The notes beneath the pieces are model-generated. The model saw only the letters and a program-made list of their open reading frames with translations, was not told the origin of the DNA and made no database searches. Below, piece after piece: positions 16,460 to 23,917 of a DNA stretch of 64,000 nucleotides. Made by a program: the position numbers and the translations under genes. This DNA comes from JBAYDV01 sp041672845 (GTDB lineage Bacteria; Bacteroidota; Bacteroidia; Bacteroidales; UBA932): assembly GCA_041672845.1 (NCBI GenBank), contig JBAYYV010000005.1, forward strand, positions 62,001 through 126,000, read 5' to 3'. How positions within the stretch are numbered: position 1 is the first letter of the stretch; the number at the start of each line of letters is the position of its first letter.

Positions 16460-16843
16460 TTATCTTCTTGCATTTTTTGCTTCTATGCTAAGTGTAGCAT
16501 GGGGCACTAGTTTTAATCTTTCTTTGTTAATTAATTTACCAGTAACTCGGCATATTCCATAAGTTTTGTTTTCAATTCTTACTAAAGCTGCTTCAAGATT
16601 CTGTATAAATTTCATCTGTCTCTGTGCTAATTGTCCCTGTTCTTCTTTTGACAATGAAGATGCACCTTCTTCTAACACCTTAAATGTAGGAGAAGTATCC
16701 ATAGTATCATTACTTCCACTATGAGAGATAGACTCTTTCAGCTGAGAATAATCATCTTTTGCCTTTACGAGTTTATTCAGGATAATCTTTTTGAATTCCT
16801 GTAACTCTTCGTCGCTATAACGCACTTTTTCTCTTTCAGCCAT
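16460..16843 (-). CDS. TraR/DksA family protein lacking the zinc-finger cysteines
   Basis: A 127-residue DksA-like protein with a long N-terminal coiled coil (about residues 10-100) and a C-terminal globular end reading GICRVTGKLINKERL and VPHATLSIEAK. Canonical DksA has four cysteines here. This one keeps a single Cys (in GICR), with Thr and Pro/Ala in the other places, so zinc binding is unlikely. Such 'C1' forms occur widely in Bacteroidetes next to ileS and lspA. It probably binds RNA polymerase through the secondary channel. It lies 18 nt downstream of ileS. Confidence 0.85.
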   Translation of the reverse strand: MAEREKVRYSDEELQEFKKIILNKLVKAKDDYSQLKESISHSGSNDTMDTSPTFKVLEEGASSLSKEEQGQLAQRQMKFIQNLEAALVRIENKTYGICRVTGKLINKERLKLVPHATLSIEAKNARR

Positions 16844-16861
16844 AATCCCGTGTTTAATTTA

Positions 16862-19800
16862 TTATTTAATTACTGTGAGTTTAAATCTAATTTTTTCATC
16901 ATTTATCCATTCGCTAACTTGGCTATCAGCGTCACTAGATAAATCATCCCTCATTTCAATATTTAAAGCAAGGGTCTGAGAACATACATACTCATAAAAT
17001 TTATCAAGAGAATCTACGACCTCTGGTTTTTTATCTACGATTACATTTATTCTATCAGTTACTTTAAATTCTAAGTTTTTTCTCAAATTCTGTATTCTAT
17101 TTATTAATTCTCTGGCAATACCTTCTCTCTTCAAATCATCTGACAATGTAATATCCAGTGCAGTAGTTAGTTTACCTTCTGAAGCCACTAACCATCCTGG
17201 CATATCTTCTGAAAAAATTTGATAATCATCAGGATTAAGTATTATTTCGCCTGACGGCAATATCATAGAGTATTCTTCGTTATTAATAACACTATTTTCT
17301 ATCGCAGCTATATCTTGTTGTGACATTTTACCGAAAACAATTGAGATTTCTTTCATCTGTTTACCATATCTTTTACCAAGAGTTTTAAAATTAGGTTTAA
17401 TTTTCTTAGTAATAACGCCAAGGGTATCTCTTATATACTCTATTTCCTTAACGTTAACTTCACCTAAAATTAATTTTTCTACTTTTTCTAATTGTTTTTG
17501 GATTCTATCATCCAATACTGGAATAAGTATTCTAGCTAATGGTTGCCTTACTTTAATATTAACTTTCCTTCTTAGTGCTAATATCATAGAAGAACTCTTC
17601 TGCGCTAAATCCATTCTTTCTTCTAATCCCTTATCTATAAGTTTTGCATCATAATTAGGCATATTCATATAATGAACAGAGTCTTCTTTATGTATACCTG
17701 AAACAGCATTCAAATCTTTGAAAAGTCTATCCATATAGAAAGGAATAATAGGAGCTGCTATTATTGATAAAGTCTCTAACACTTCATACAATGTCTGATA
17801 AGCAGCTAACTTATCATCATCCATCTTTCCTCCCCAGAATCTCTTTCTATTAAGTCTTACGTACCAGTTTGAAAGATTATCGCAGACAAAAGCCTGTATT
17901 TTTCTACCAGCATTTGTAACATCATAATTTTCATAACTATTTAATACTTCTTTTATTAAAGTATTTTCTAGAGAAATTATCCATCTATCTATCTCAGGTC
18001 TCTTTTCCATAGGAATCTGAGCTACTTTATTATCAAAATTATCTACATTAGCATATAATGAAAAGAATGAATATGTATTATAAAGAGTACCGAAGAATTT
18101 TCTACGAACTTCATCTACACCTGCTTCATCAAATTTAAGATTATCCCAAGGCTGTGAATTAGTAAGCATGTACCATCTCAATGAATCAGCACCATATTTA
18201 TCCAAAGCTTTGAAAGGATCTACACCATTACCTAACCTTTTACTCATCTTATTTCCATTTTTATCTAATACAAGACCATTAGAAATAACATTTTTAAAAG
18301 CTGGTTTATGATTAATCATAGTAGAAATAGCATGTAAAGTAAAGAACCAACCTCTTGTCTGATCTACTCCTTCAGCGATAAAATCTGCAGTTTGTCCAAA
18401 TGTTTCTTTACCAAGATTTCTGAGACCTTCTTGAGCAAAAGGCATTGATCCAGAATCGAACCAAACATCGATTAAGTCAGCTTCTCTCTTCATTTCTTCT
18501 CCACTATCTGATACTAATATAATATCATCTACATAAGGTCTATGAAGATCTATTTTATCCATATTAGCTTTTGAAATATCATTTACATTAAATCCTTTAG
18601 CTTTTAAAGAATTTTCTTTCATAAAGCCAGCAGCTACTGATTTATCAATTTCGGCATATAATTCTTTAACAGAACCTATACATTTCTCTTCCTTAAAATC
18701 TTCTGTTCTCCAAATAGGAAGGGGTGTCCCCCAATATCTACTTCTAGAAAGGTTCCAATCCTGTAAATTCTCTAGCCATTTACCAAAACGACCAGCGCCA
18801 GTAGACTCTGGATACCAATTAATAGTCTTATTAAGAGCGATTAATTCATCTTTTACAGCAGTAGTTTTAATAAACCAAGAATCCAAAGGATAATATAATA
18901 TAGGCTTATCAGTTCTCCAACAATGTGGATAACTATGAACATGTTTTTCTATCTTAAATACTTTATTTATTCCTTTAAGTGCCACTGAAAGATCAATATC
19001 TAAAGTAGTAGCATTCTTATCATCTTCTGGTATTTCAGGATCATAAGCATTTTTCACAAATCTACCAGCATATTCTTTATATAAATCTATATTTACTCTT
19101 TCAGCTACGAAATCAGGATTCATATCTTCAATTCTGAAAAATCTTCCCTTCTTATCGACCATTGCTTGTTTCTGCTGATTTTTATCTAAAATCATTAAAC
19201 CAGGTATATTATTTTGTTTCCCTACTTTAGCATCATCAGCACCAAATGTAGGTGCTATATGAACGATACCTGTACCATCATCTGTAGTAACGAAATCGCC
19301 AAGAATAACTCTGAAAGATTCTTTTTCAGGTTTAATCCAAGGAATAAGTTGTTCATATTTAATACCTTCCAACTCACGACCTGTCATAGGTTTAGAAATC
19401 ACTTCGAAAGGAACTAATTTATCTCCTTTTTTATAATCTTCTAACTTAAGATCCTCAGCTTTCTTATTAAAATAAGAATATAATAGAGGTTCAGCTACTG
19501 TATATACTGCAGGTTCACCTGTATAAGTATTGAAAGATTTTACTAATAAATAGTTAATCTTAGGTCCTACACATAAAGCTACATTAGAAGGAAGAGTCCA
19601 AGGCGTAGTAGTCCAAGCGATAAAATATAAATCATTTCTACCAGCTATATCAAAAAGTTTTTGAGATTTTTGATCTTTAACGATCTTAAACTGAGCTACA
19701 CAAGTAGTATCCTTTACATCCTTATAACATCCAGGCTGATTTAATTCATGTGTACTAAGACCTGTACCAGCAGCAGGAGAATATGGTTGGATAGAATGAC

Positions 19801-20332
19801 CTTTATATAATAAACCTTTCTTATATATTTCTTTAAGAAGATACCAAAGTGTTTCGATATATCTATTGTCATAAGTAATATAAGGTTCATTCATATCTAC
19901 CCAATAACCTACTCTTTCAGTCATGTTTTCCCATTCTTTGGTATAACGCATAACTTCTTTTCTACAAGTAGAATTATATTCTTTTACACTTATCTTCTTA
20001 CCTATATCTTCTTTAGTAATTCCTAATTTTTTTTCTACATTTAATTCTACAGGAAGTCCATGAGTATCCCATCCAGCTCTTCGTTCCACTTTATAGCCCA
20101 TCTGGCTTTTATATCGACAAATAGTATCTTTAATAGAACGAGCCATAACATGATGAATCCCTGGCATACCATTAGCAGAGGGAGGTCCTTCGAAAAACAC
20201 GAATTTCGGTGCACCTATTCTTCTCTTTACGGAATTCTCAAATACCTTCTTTTCTTTCCAATTTTCGAGGACTTCTTTATTGACTTTCACTAAGTCAAGA
20301 CCATTATACTCTTTGAATTTCATTTTTCCCAT
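16862..20332 (-). CDS. ileS: Isoleucine--tRNA ligase
   Basis: A 1156-residue class I synthetase. The HIGH motif appears as GIHHVMAR after EGPPSANGMP (about residue 57), and the KMSKS motif as NKMSKRLGN (about residue 695). The CP1 editing domain lies between, with TTPWTLPSN and DDGTGIVHIAP. The length and the HHVM variant mark the eukaryote-like type 2 IleRS, which is often mupirocin-resistant (family knowledge). TATCTTTG on the minus strand (complement of 20343-20350), 11 nt from the start codon, is a plausible -7 box, which would give an extremely short leader. It heads the ileS, DksA-like, lspA operon. Confidence 0.97.
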   Translation of the reverse strand: MGKMKFKEYNGLDLVKVNKEVLENWKEKKVFENSVKRRIGAPKFVFFEGPPSANGMPGIHHVMARSIKDTICRYKSQMGYKVERRAGWDTHGLPVELNVEKKLGITKEDIGKKISVKEYNSTCRKEVMRYTKEWENMTERVGYWVDMNEPYITYDNRYIETLWYLLKEIYKKGLLYKGHSIQPYSPAAGTGLSTHELNQPGCYKDVKDTTCVAQFKIVKDQKSQKLFDIAGRNDLYFIAWTTTPWTLPSNVALCVGPKINYLLVKSFNTYTGEPAVYTVAEPLLYSYFNKKAEDLKLEDYKKGDKLVPFEVISKPMTGRELEGIKYEQLIPWIKPEKESFRVILGDFVTTDDGTGIVHIAPTFGADDAKVGKQNNIPGLMILDKNQQKQAMVDKKGRFFRIEDMNPDFVAERVNIDLYKEYAGRFVKNAYDPEIPEDDKNATTLDIDLSVALKGINKVFKIEKHVHSYPHCWRTDKPILYYPLDSWFIKTTAVKDELIALNKTINWYPESTGAGRFGKWLENLQDWNLSRSRYWGTPLPIWRTEDFKEEKCIGSVKELYAEIDKSVAAGFMKENSLKAKGFNVNDISKANMDKIDLHRPYVDDIILVSDSGEEMKREADLIDVWFDSGSMPFAQEGLRNLGKETFGQTADFIAEGVDQTRGWFFTLHAISTMINHKPAFKNVISNGLVLDKNGNKMSKRLGNGVDPFKALDKYGADSLRWYMLTNSQPWDNLKFDEAGVDEVRRKFFGTLYNTYSFFSLYANVDNFDNKVAQIPMEKRPEIDRWIISLENTLIKEVLNSYENYDVTNAGRKIQAFVCDNLSNWYVRLNRKRFWGGKMDDDKLAAYQTLYEVLETLSIIAAPIIPFYMDRLFKDLNAVSGIHKEDSVHYMNMPNYDAKLIDKGLEERMDLAQKSSSMILALRRKVNIKVRQPLARILIPVLDDRIQKQLEKVEKLILGEVNVKEIEYIRDTLGVITKKIKPNFKTLGKRYGKQMKEISIVFGKMSQQDIAAIENSVINNEEYSMILPSGEIILNPDDYQIFSEDMPGWLVASEGKLTTALDITLSDDLKREGIARELINRIQNLRKNLEFKVTDRINVIVDKKPEVVDSLDKFYEYVCSQTLALNIEMRDDLSSDADSQVSEWINDEKIRFKLTVIK

Positions 20333-20400
20333 AATTAATTGCCAAAGATAACATTTCTAATTGAAAAATCTTTATCTTGGTGTCCATAAAAACTCCAATA

Positions 20401-20892
20401 ATGAATATAATAGATATAATTATACTTGTAGCCCTTATTCCTGCTATAACAAAAGGTCTTAAGGATGGGTTACTTAAACAAGCTGCCGGTGTCGCCGGAC
20501 TACTTGCAGGAGTATATTTAGCATATAAATTTTCAGATTTATTAAGCACTTATCTTAACAATTGGATAAACACTTCAGAACAAGTAGTAAAAATAATATC
20601 TTTCGCTCTAATAATACTAGTTGTTATTATTTGTCTTAGCCTTCTCGGGAAATGGCTTACCAAAATTCTAGAAGTTGCTACTCTAGGTTGGATAAATAAA
20701 TTATTGGGTGTAATTATCGCTATAGCTATAGATCTAACTATTTTAGGTGTTATAGCTTATTTAATCACATATATTAATAGTGAATGGTTTGTATTAGTAC
20801 CTAAAGAAAGTATAACTGATTCTAAATTTTTTAGTCCTATATTAAACCTTGCTCAGTCAGTATTTCCTTACTTAAAATCCTTCTTCGTTTAA
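20401..20892 (+). CDS. cvpA: CvpA family membrane protein
   Basis: A 163-residue protein with four membrane helices. It begins with MNIIDIIILVALIPAITKGLKDGLLKQ in the usual CvpA form, where the G-x-x-x-G-hydrophobic stretch starts helix 2 (AAGVAGLLAGVYLAY). CvpA was named for colicin V production in E. coli, but the family is broadly conserved and is linked to envelope stress and purine metabolism. A GTG at 20377 opens the same frame, and the ATG at 20401 fits homologues better. It is divergent from ileS and followed by a terminator. Its position beside a peptide-export locus is probably chance. Confidence 0.85.
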   Translation: MNIIDIIILVALIPAITKGLKDGLLKQAAGVAGLLAGVYLAYKFSDLLSTYLNNWINTSEQVVKIISFALIILVVIICLSLLGKWLTKILEVATLGWINKLLGVIIAIAIDLTILGVIAYLITYINSEWFVLVPKESITDSKFFSPILNLAQSVFPYLKSFFV

Positions 20893-20920
20893 CACCACTT
20901 ACCAATATAAATTTTCTATA

Positions 20921-20966
20921 AATAGATATTTCTTTTATAAAAACAGAAATACTATTGGCTTTTTAT
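20921..20966 (+). terminator. Terminator after cvpA
   Basis: AATAGATATTTCT at 20921-20933 pairs with AGAAATACTATT at 20945-20956, with one bulged A, and a T-rich run starts at 20960. It isolates cvpA from the peptide locus that starts at 21023. Confidence 0.7.
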
Positions 20967-21022
20967 GTTTTGGTAATTTTTTCCATTGAATATTTATGTC
21001 CTTTGTGAAAAAGGAGAAAACA

Positions 21023-21178
21023 ATGGAAAACAACATCAACATTACAGATCAAATTAAAAAATCAGCTGAAGGCATGTTCCCTTCAGATTCAAGAACTATT
21101 AAAAGGTTCTATGTATTTCTATTAATATTGGCGACAGCTTTATCTAGTTTCCCCTTAATTTCATATTTATCAAACTAA
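21023..21178 (+). CDS. 51-residue single-helix membrane peptide at the head of the GG-peptide locus
   Basis: I do not recognise a family. From the ATG at 21023 the protein has 51 residues: a polar N-terminus (DQIKKSAEGMFPSDSRTIKR), then one membrane helix (YVFLLILATALSSFPLISYL, residues 29-48) and a three-residue tail. The positive charges before the helix predict a cytoplasmic N-terminus. The frame extends up to an ATG at 20996. I choose 21023 because AAAAAGGAG lies 7 nt before it, a true Shine-Dalgarno sequence that is rare in this phylum. The next gene has one too. It lies 35 nt upstream of the ABC exporter. A role as immunity protein or exporter accessory is inference from position and size. 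Confidence 0.65.
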   Translation: MENNINITDQIKKSAEGMFPSDSRTIKRFYVFLLILATALSSFPLISYLSN

Positions 21179-21213
21179 CCGGATTTAAAAAATAAAAAGA
21201 AAAAGGAGAGATT

Positions 21214-23355
21214 ATGAAGAGAGAGATAAGAGTAAGGCAATGTGATAAAAATGACTGTGGACCAGCTTGTTTAGCATCAATTTGTGCTTATTACGGTTTA
21301 AAATTAGCTTTAATTAATATTAGAGAGGCATGTGGAACAAGCGTCAATGGCACTAATATTAAAGGAATAATCGATGCTGCTGAACATTTAGACATGCATG
21401 CTACCGCTTATAAAGTCCCTAATATTAGTATCGATCCATCTGAAATGAGTTCTAATAAAAAGAAAAATATAGATTATTCAGCTTTTGATACTTCTATTAT
21501 TAAAAATCTTCCATTCCCTGTAATTCTTCATTTTAAGAAAGAAAATGGATGGTTACACTATGTGGTACTGTATGGTATTAAGGGTAAGAATTATTTAATA
21601 ATGGAACCCGAAGATGGAAAAATGAAAAAAATCAGCTTGAAAGAACTGCTAGATTCATGGAGTGGTTATCTTATCTGTCTTCATCCTTGTCCAAATTTTA
21701 AAAAAGGGGATTATCAAATAAAGCCCTTTCATAGATTTTTTTCGCTTTTAAAAATTTATAAAAAGGACTTTATATATTCTTGTTTAGGAGCTATAGTATA
21801 TATAATAATAGGGTTGAGTACATCTGTTTTTTTACAAGAAATAATAGATAAAGTACTTCCTTCTAAAAATATAAACTTATTAACTGTATTTGGAATAATC
21901 ATGTTTCTCTTAACTTTTAGCTCAGTTATGATTAATTATTTTAAAGGAAAATTTATAGTAAAAATGGGACTAAAAATAGACTCTCAACTTATTCTAACAT
22001 ATATTAATAGACTATTAAATTTACCTGTTTCTTTCTTTAAAAATAGGACATCAGGAGAATTAAATTCAAGAATATCAGATGCTTATAAAATTCGTAATTT
22101 CATTACAGCTAAAGTTATTGTCATTATAATATCCATATTCTCTTTAATTATATCATTCTTCTTATTATTTACTTTTTATTGGAAGTTAGCTCTTATCACT
22201 ATAATGTTTATACCAGCATACGCCATAATTTATAAGATTTCTGATAAAATTAATGAGAGAATTAATAAGAGAATAATAGAATCCGCTGCAGCGTTTCAAG
22301 AAATTAACATTGATACTATTTCCTCCGCTGCTACTATTAGATATTTTGGAGCAGAAAAAATAGCAAGTAAACGTATTGAAAATAGATATGTAGTAATGAA
22401 TCAAAATGTTTTTAGAGGAGGTAAGAACCAGTTAGGTATAGCTAGTTTCAGCGATGGAGTCACTAAATTTCTCACTTTTAGCATTCTTTTTGCTGGTTCT
22501 TATTTTTTCTTTAAAGGAGAGATTACTACAGGTGAATTAGTAGCTTTTTATTCTATTGGTGCATTCTTCACAGCTCCTCTTGTATCCTTAATAGAGAGCA
22601 ATAACACTATAACTGAAGCTAAAATAGCAGCTAGAAGATTATTCGAAATTATGGATCATAAATCAGAAAAACAGAGAGATATCACCTACTCTTCTTTTAA
22701 TTCTATAAATCATTTAAAAGATAAGGACATTAATTTTGAATCCATTTCTTTTGCTTTCCCAGGCAGGGAAAAATTATTCCATAATCTATCATTTACTATT
22801 AAAGCAAAATGTCTTAATCTAATAAAAGGTGATAATGGTAGTGGTAAAAGTACTATAGCTAATTTACTTATGCGAGGTGATAAAATATCTAATGGACACA
22901 TTAAATGGGACAATATAGATATTAGTCATATTCCCCTTGATTTATATAGAGATAAAGTATCTATAGTACCTCAAAATGTAGATTTATTTAATGGCAATAT
23001 TCTAGAGAATATAGTTCCTAATTCAAATATTCCAGATATAAATTGTGTTTTAGACATTTGTAATCAAGTAGGTTTATTAAATCTTTTAAACAGATTACCA
23101 GACGGCTTACTAAGTAATATTGGCGAAAAAGGTTGTTTATTATCAGGCGGAGAAAAACAAAAAATAGCATTAGCTAGAGCATTATATAGAAAACCTTTTG
23201 TATTGATTTTAGATGAAGCTTCGTCATCCTTAGATGAAACATCTAAAGCAGAATATATTCATTTAATAGAAATAATGAAACTAGAAATATGCATTATTAC
23301 TATAACTCATAATGATGATTTAGATGAAATAGCTGATCATATTATTAAGATTTGA
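21214..23355 (+). CDS. Peptidase-containing ABC transporter (C39 domain, GG-leader processing exporter)
   Basis: A 713-residue PCAT protein. Residues 1-140 are a C39 peptidase, with catalytic Cys15 in DCGPACLASICAYYGL and His115 in WLHYVVLYG. The usual third residue Asp of the DP motif reads Glu131-Pro132. Residues 165-450 are the six-helix transmembrane domain. The C-terminal ATPase has Walker A GDNGSGKST (about 539), Q-loop IVPQN, signature LSGGEKQ (about 643), Walker B VLILDEASSSLD and H-loop TITHN. PCATs cut leader peptides after Gly-Gly and export the core. AAAAAGGAG precedes the ATG. Two GG-leader genes follow at once, and the TolC and adaptor genes complete a path across two membranes. 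Confidence 0.93.
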   Translation: MKREIRVRQCDKNDCGPACLASICAYYGLKLALINIREACGTSVNGTNIKGIIDAAEHLDMHATAYKVPNISIDPSEMSSNKKKNIDYSAFDTSIIKNLPFPVILHFKKENGWLHYVVLYGIKGKNYLIMEPEDGKMKKISLKELLDSWSGYLICLHPCPNFKKGDYQIKPFHRFFSLLKIYKKDFIYSCLGAIVYIIIGLSTSVFLQEIIDKVLPSKNINLLTVFGIIMFLLTFSSVMINYFKGKFIVKMGLKIDSQLILTYINRLLNLPVSFFKNRTSGELNSRISDAYKIRNFITAKVIVIIISIFSLIISFFLLFTFYWKLALITIMFIPAYAIIYKISDKINERINKRIIESAAAFQEINIDTISSAATIRYFGAEKIASKRIENRYVVMNQNVFRGGKNQLGIASFSDGVTKFLTFSILFAGSYFFFKGEITTGELVAFYSIGAFFTAPLVSLIESNNTITEAKIAARRLFEIMDHKSEKQRDITYSSFNSINHLKDKDINFESISFAFPGREKLFHNLSFTIKAKCLNLIKGDNGSGKSTIANLLMRGDKISNGHIKWDNIDISHIPLDLYRDKVSIVPQNVDLFNGNILENIVPNSNIPDINCVLDICNQVGLLNLLNRLPDGLLSNIGEKGCLLSGGEKQKIALARALYRKPFVLILDEASSSLDETSKAEYIHLIEIMKLEICIITITHNDDLDEIADHIIKI

Positions 23356-23371
23356 AGATATATATATAAAT

Positions 23372-23418
23372 CGAATGCGCATTCGTAGGTGTAAGTCACA
23401 CACCTTATAATTTGTGAC
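23372..23418 (+). promoter_or_regulatory. Overlapping hairpins between exporter and peptide genes
   Basis: CGAATGCGCATTCG at 23372-23385 is a perfect palindrome. Next, AGGTGT (23387-23392) can pair with ACACCT (23400-23405), while GTCACA (23395-23400) can pair with TGTGAC (23413-23418). The last two stems share bases, so they exclude each other. This is the pattern of a structural switch or an mRNA-processing site between the exporter and the peptides it exports. TATAATTTG at 23406-23414 is close to, but not, a consensus -7 box. Confidence 0.5.
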
Positions 23419-23436
23419 TAACTAAATAATTTTATT

Positions 23437-23628
23437 ATGGAAGAAAAAAGAATGATTTGTAGCGGTTTGGTTAGTGTCAATTCTTCCGAACAGCTAAGTA
23501 TTAGTGGTGGTTTATCACCAAATCAATTAAGAGCTTTATTAGAACTTTTAATGATGATAGCTCAGTGGCTATCAGAGAATTTACCCAAGTTTACAGAAGG
23601 ATTTGTAGACGAAGTAACTGGTAAATAG
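23437..23628 (+). CDS. Double-glycine leader peptide 1 (candidate bacteriocin/signal precursor)
   Basis: A 63-residue precursor. The leader (25 residues) ends SSEQLSISGG, which matches the class II bacteriocin leader pattern at Glu-8, Ile-4, Gly-2 and Gly-1. The predicted core is 38 residues, from LSPNQLRALL to DEVTGK. It starts with a strongly amphipathic helix (LRALLELLMMIAQWLSENL) and ends in an acidic tail, with net charge about -2. The core has no Cys, and no lanthipeptide, SAM or other tailoring enzyme is near, so it is probably unmodified. It lies 81 nt after the exporter gene and 9 nt before a second GG peptide. No homologue is recognised. Confidence 0.8.
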   Translation: MEEKRMICSGLVSVNSSEQLSISGGLSPNQLRALLELLMMIAQWLSENLPKFTEGFVDEVTGK

Positions 23629-23637
23629 TATAGTATT

Positions 23638-23811
23638 ATGATAAATTCAAATAGACATATTATACAGCTAAGTAGTCATGAGATTTATAATGTTTATGGT
23701 GGAAAAATCTCAATAAGCTATCTTATAGGAAGGATGTTAGGTCGATGGTATAAATATTTAATGAAAGATCTAATATCTCAAGAACAAGAAGCGGATAAAT
23801 TAAAAGGATAG
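23638..23811 (+). CDS. Double-glycine leader peptide 2 (candidate bacteriocin/signal precursor)
   Basis: A 57-residue precursor, too short for many gene finders. Its leader of 22 residues ends LSSHEIYNVYGG, a near-perfect fit to the LSxxELxxIxGG rule (Leu-12, Ser-11, Glu-8, Ile-7, Val-4, Gly-2, Gly-1). The core is 35 residues: a cationic aromatic helix (KISISYLIGRMLGRWYKYL) with a GxxxG motif (GRMLG), then a polar tail (QEQEADKLKG), with net charge about +3. There is no Cys. It lies 9 nt after peptide 1 and 30 nt before a strong terminator, so the two peptides are surely co-expressed. Its opposite charge to peptide 1 suggests a pair. Confidence 0.82.
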   Translation: MINSNRHIIQLSSHEIYNVYGGKISISYLIGRMLGRWYKYLMKDLISQEQEADKLKG

Positions 23812-23840
23812 GTATTTTATCTTATTCTTAGTAGTGCAGA

Positions 23841-23885
23841 TAGATGCCTGCCTTTAGGTAGGCATCTATTAATTAATCTTTTTTT
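23841..23885 (+). terminator. Strong terminator after the GG peptides
   Basis: TAGATGCCTGCCT (23841-23853) and AGGTAGGCATCTA (23856-23868) form a 13-bp stem with one G-T wobble and a 2-nt loop. A T-run follows from 23879. It separates the peptides from the TolC and adaptor genes, so those would be made at a lower level by read-through or from their own promoter. Confidence 0.85.
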
Positions 23886-23917
23886 AAATAAAAACATAAC
23901 ACTTATATAATTATATC

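Noticed and set aside
20377..20892. CvpA as part of a colicin V-type export system with the downstream exporter
   Set aside because: A terminator separates cvpA from the locus, and CvpA is a widespread housekeeping membrane protein; adjacency alone is not evidence.
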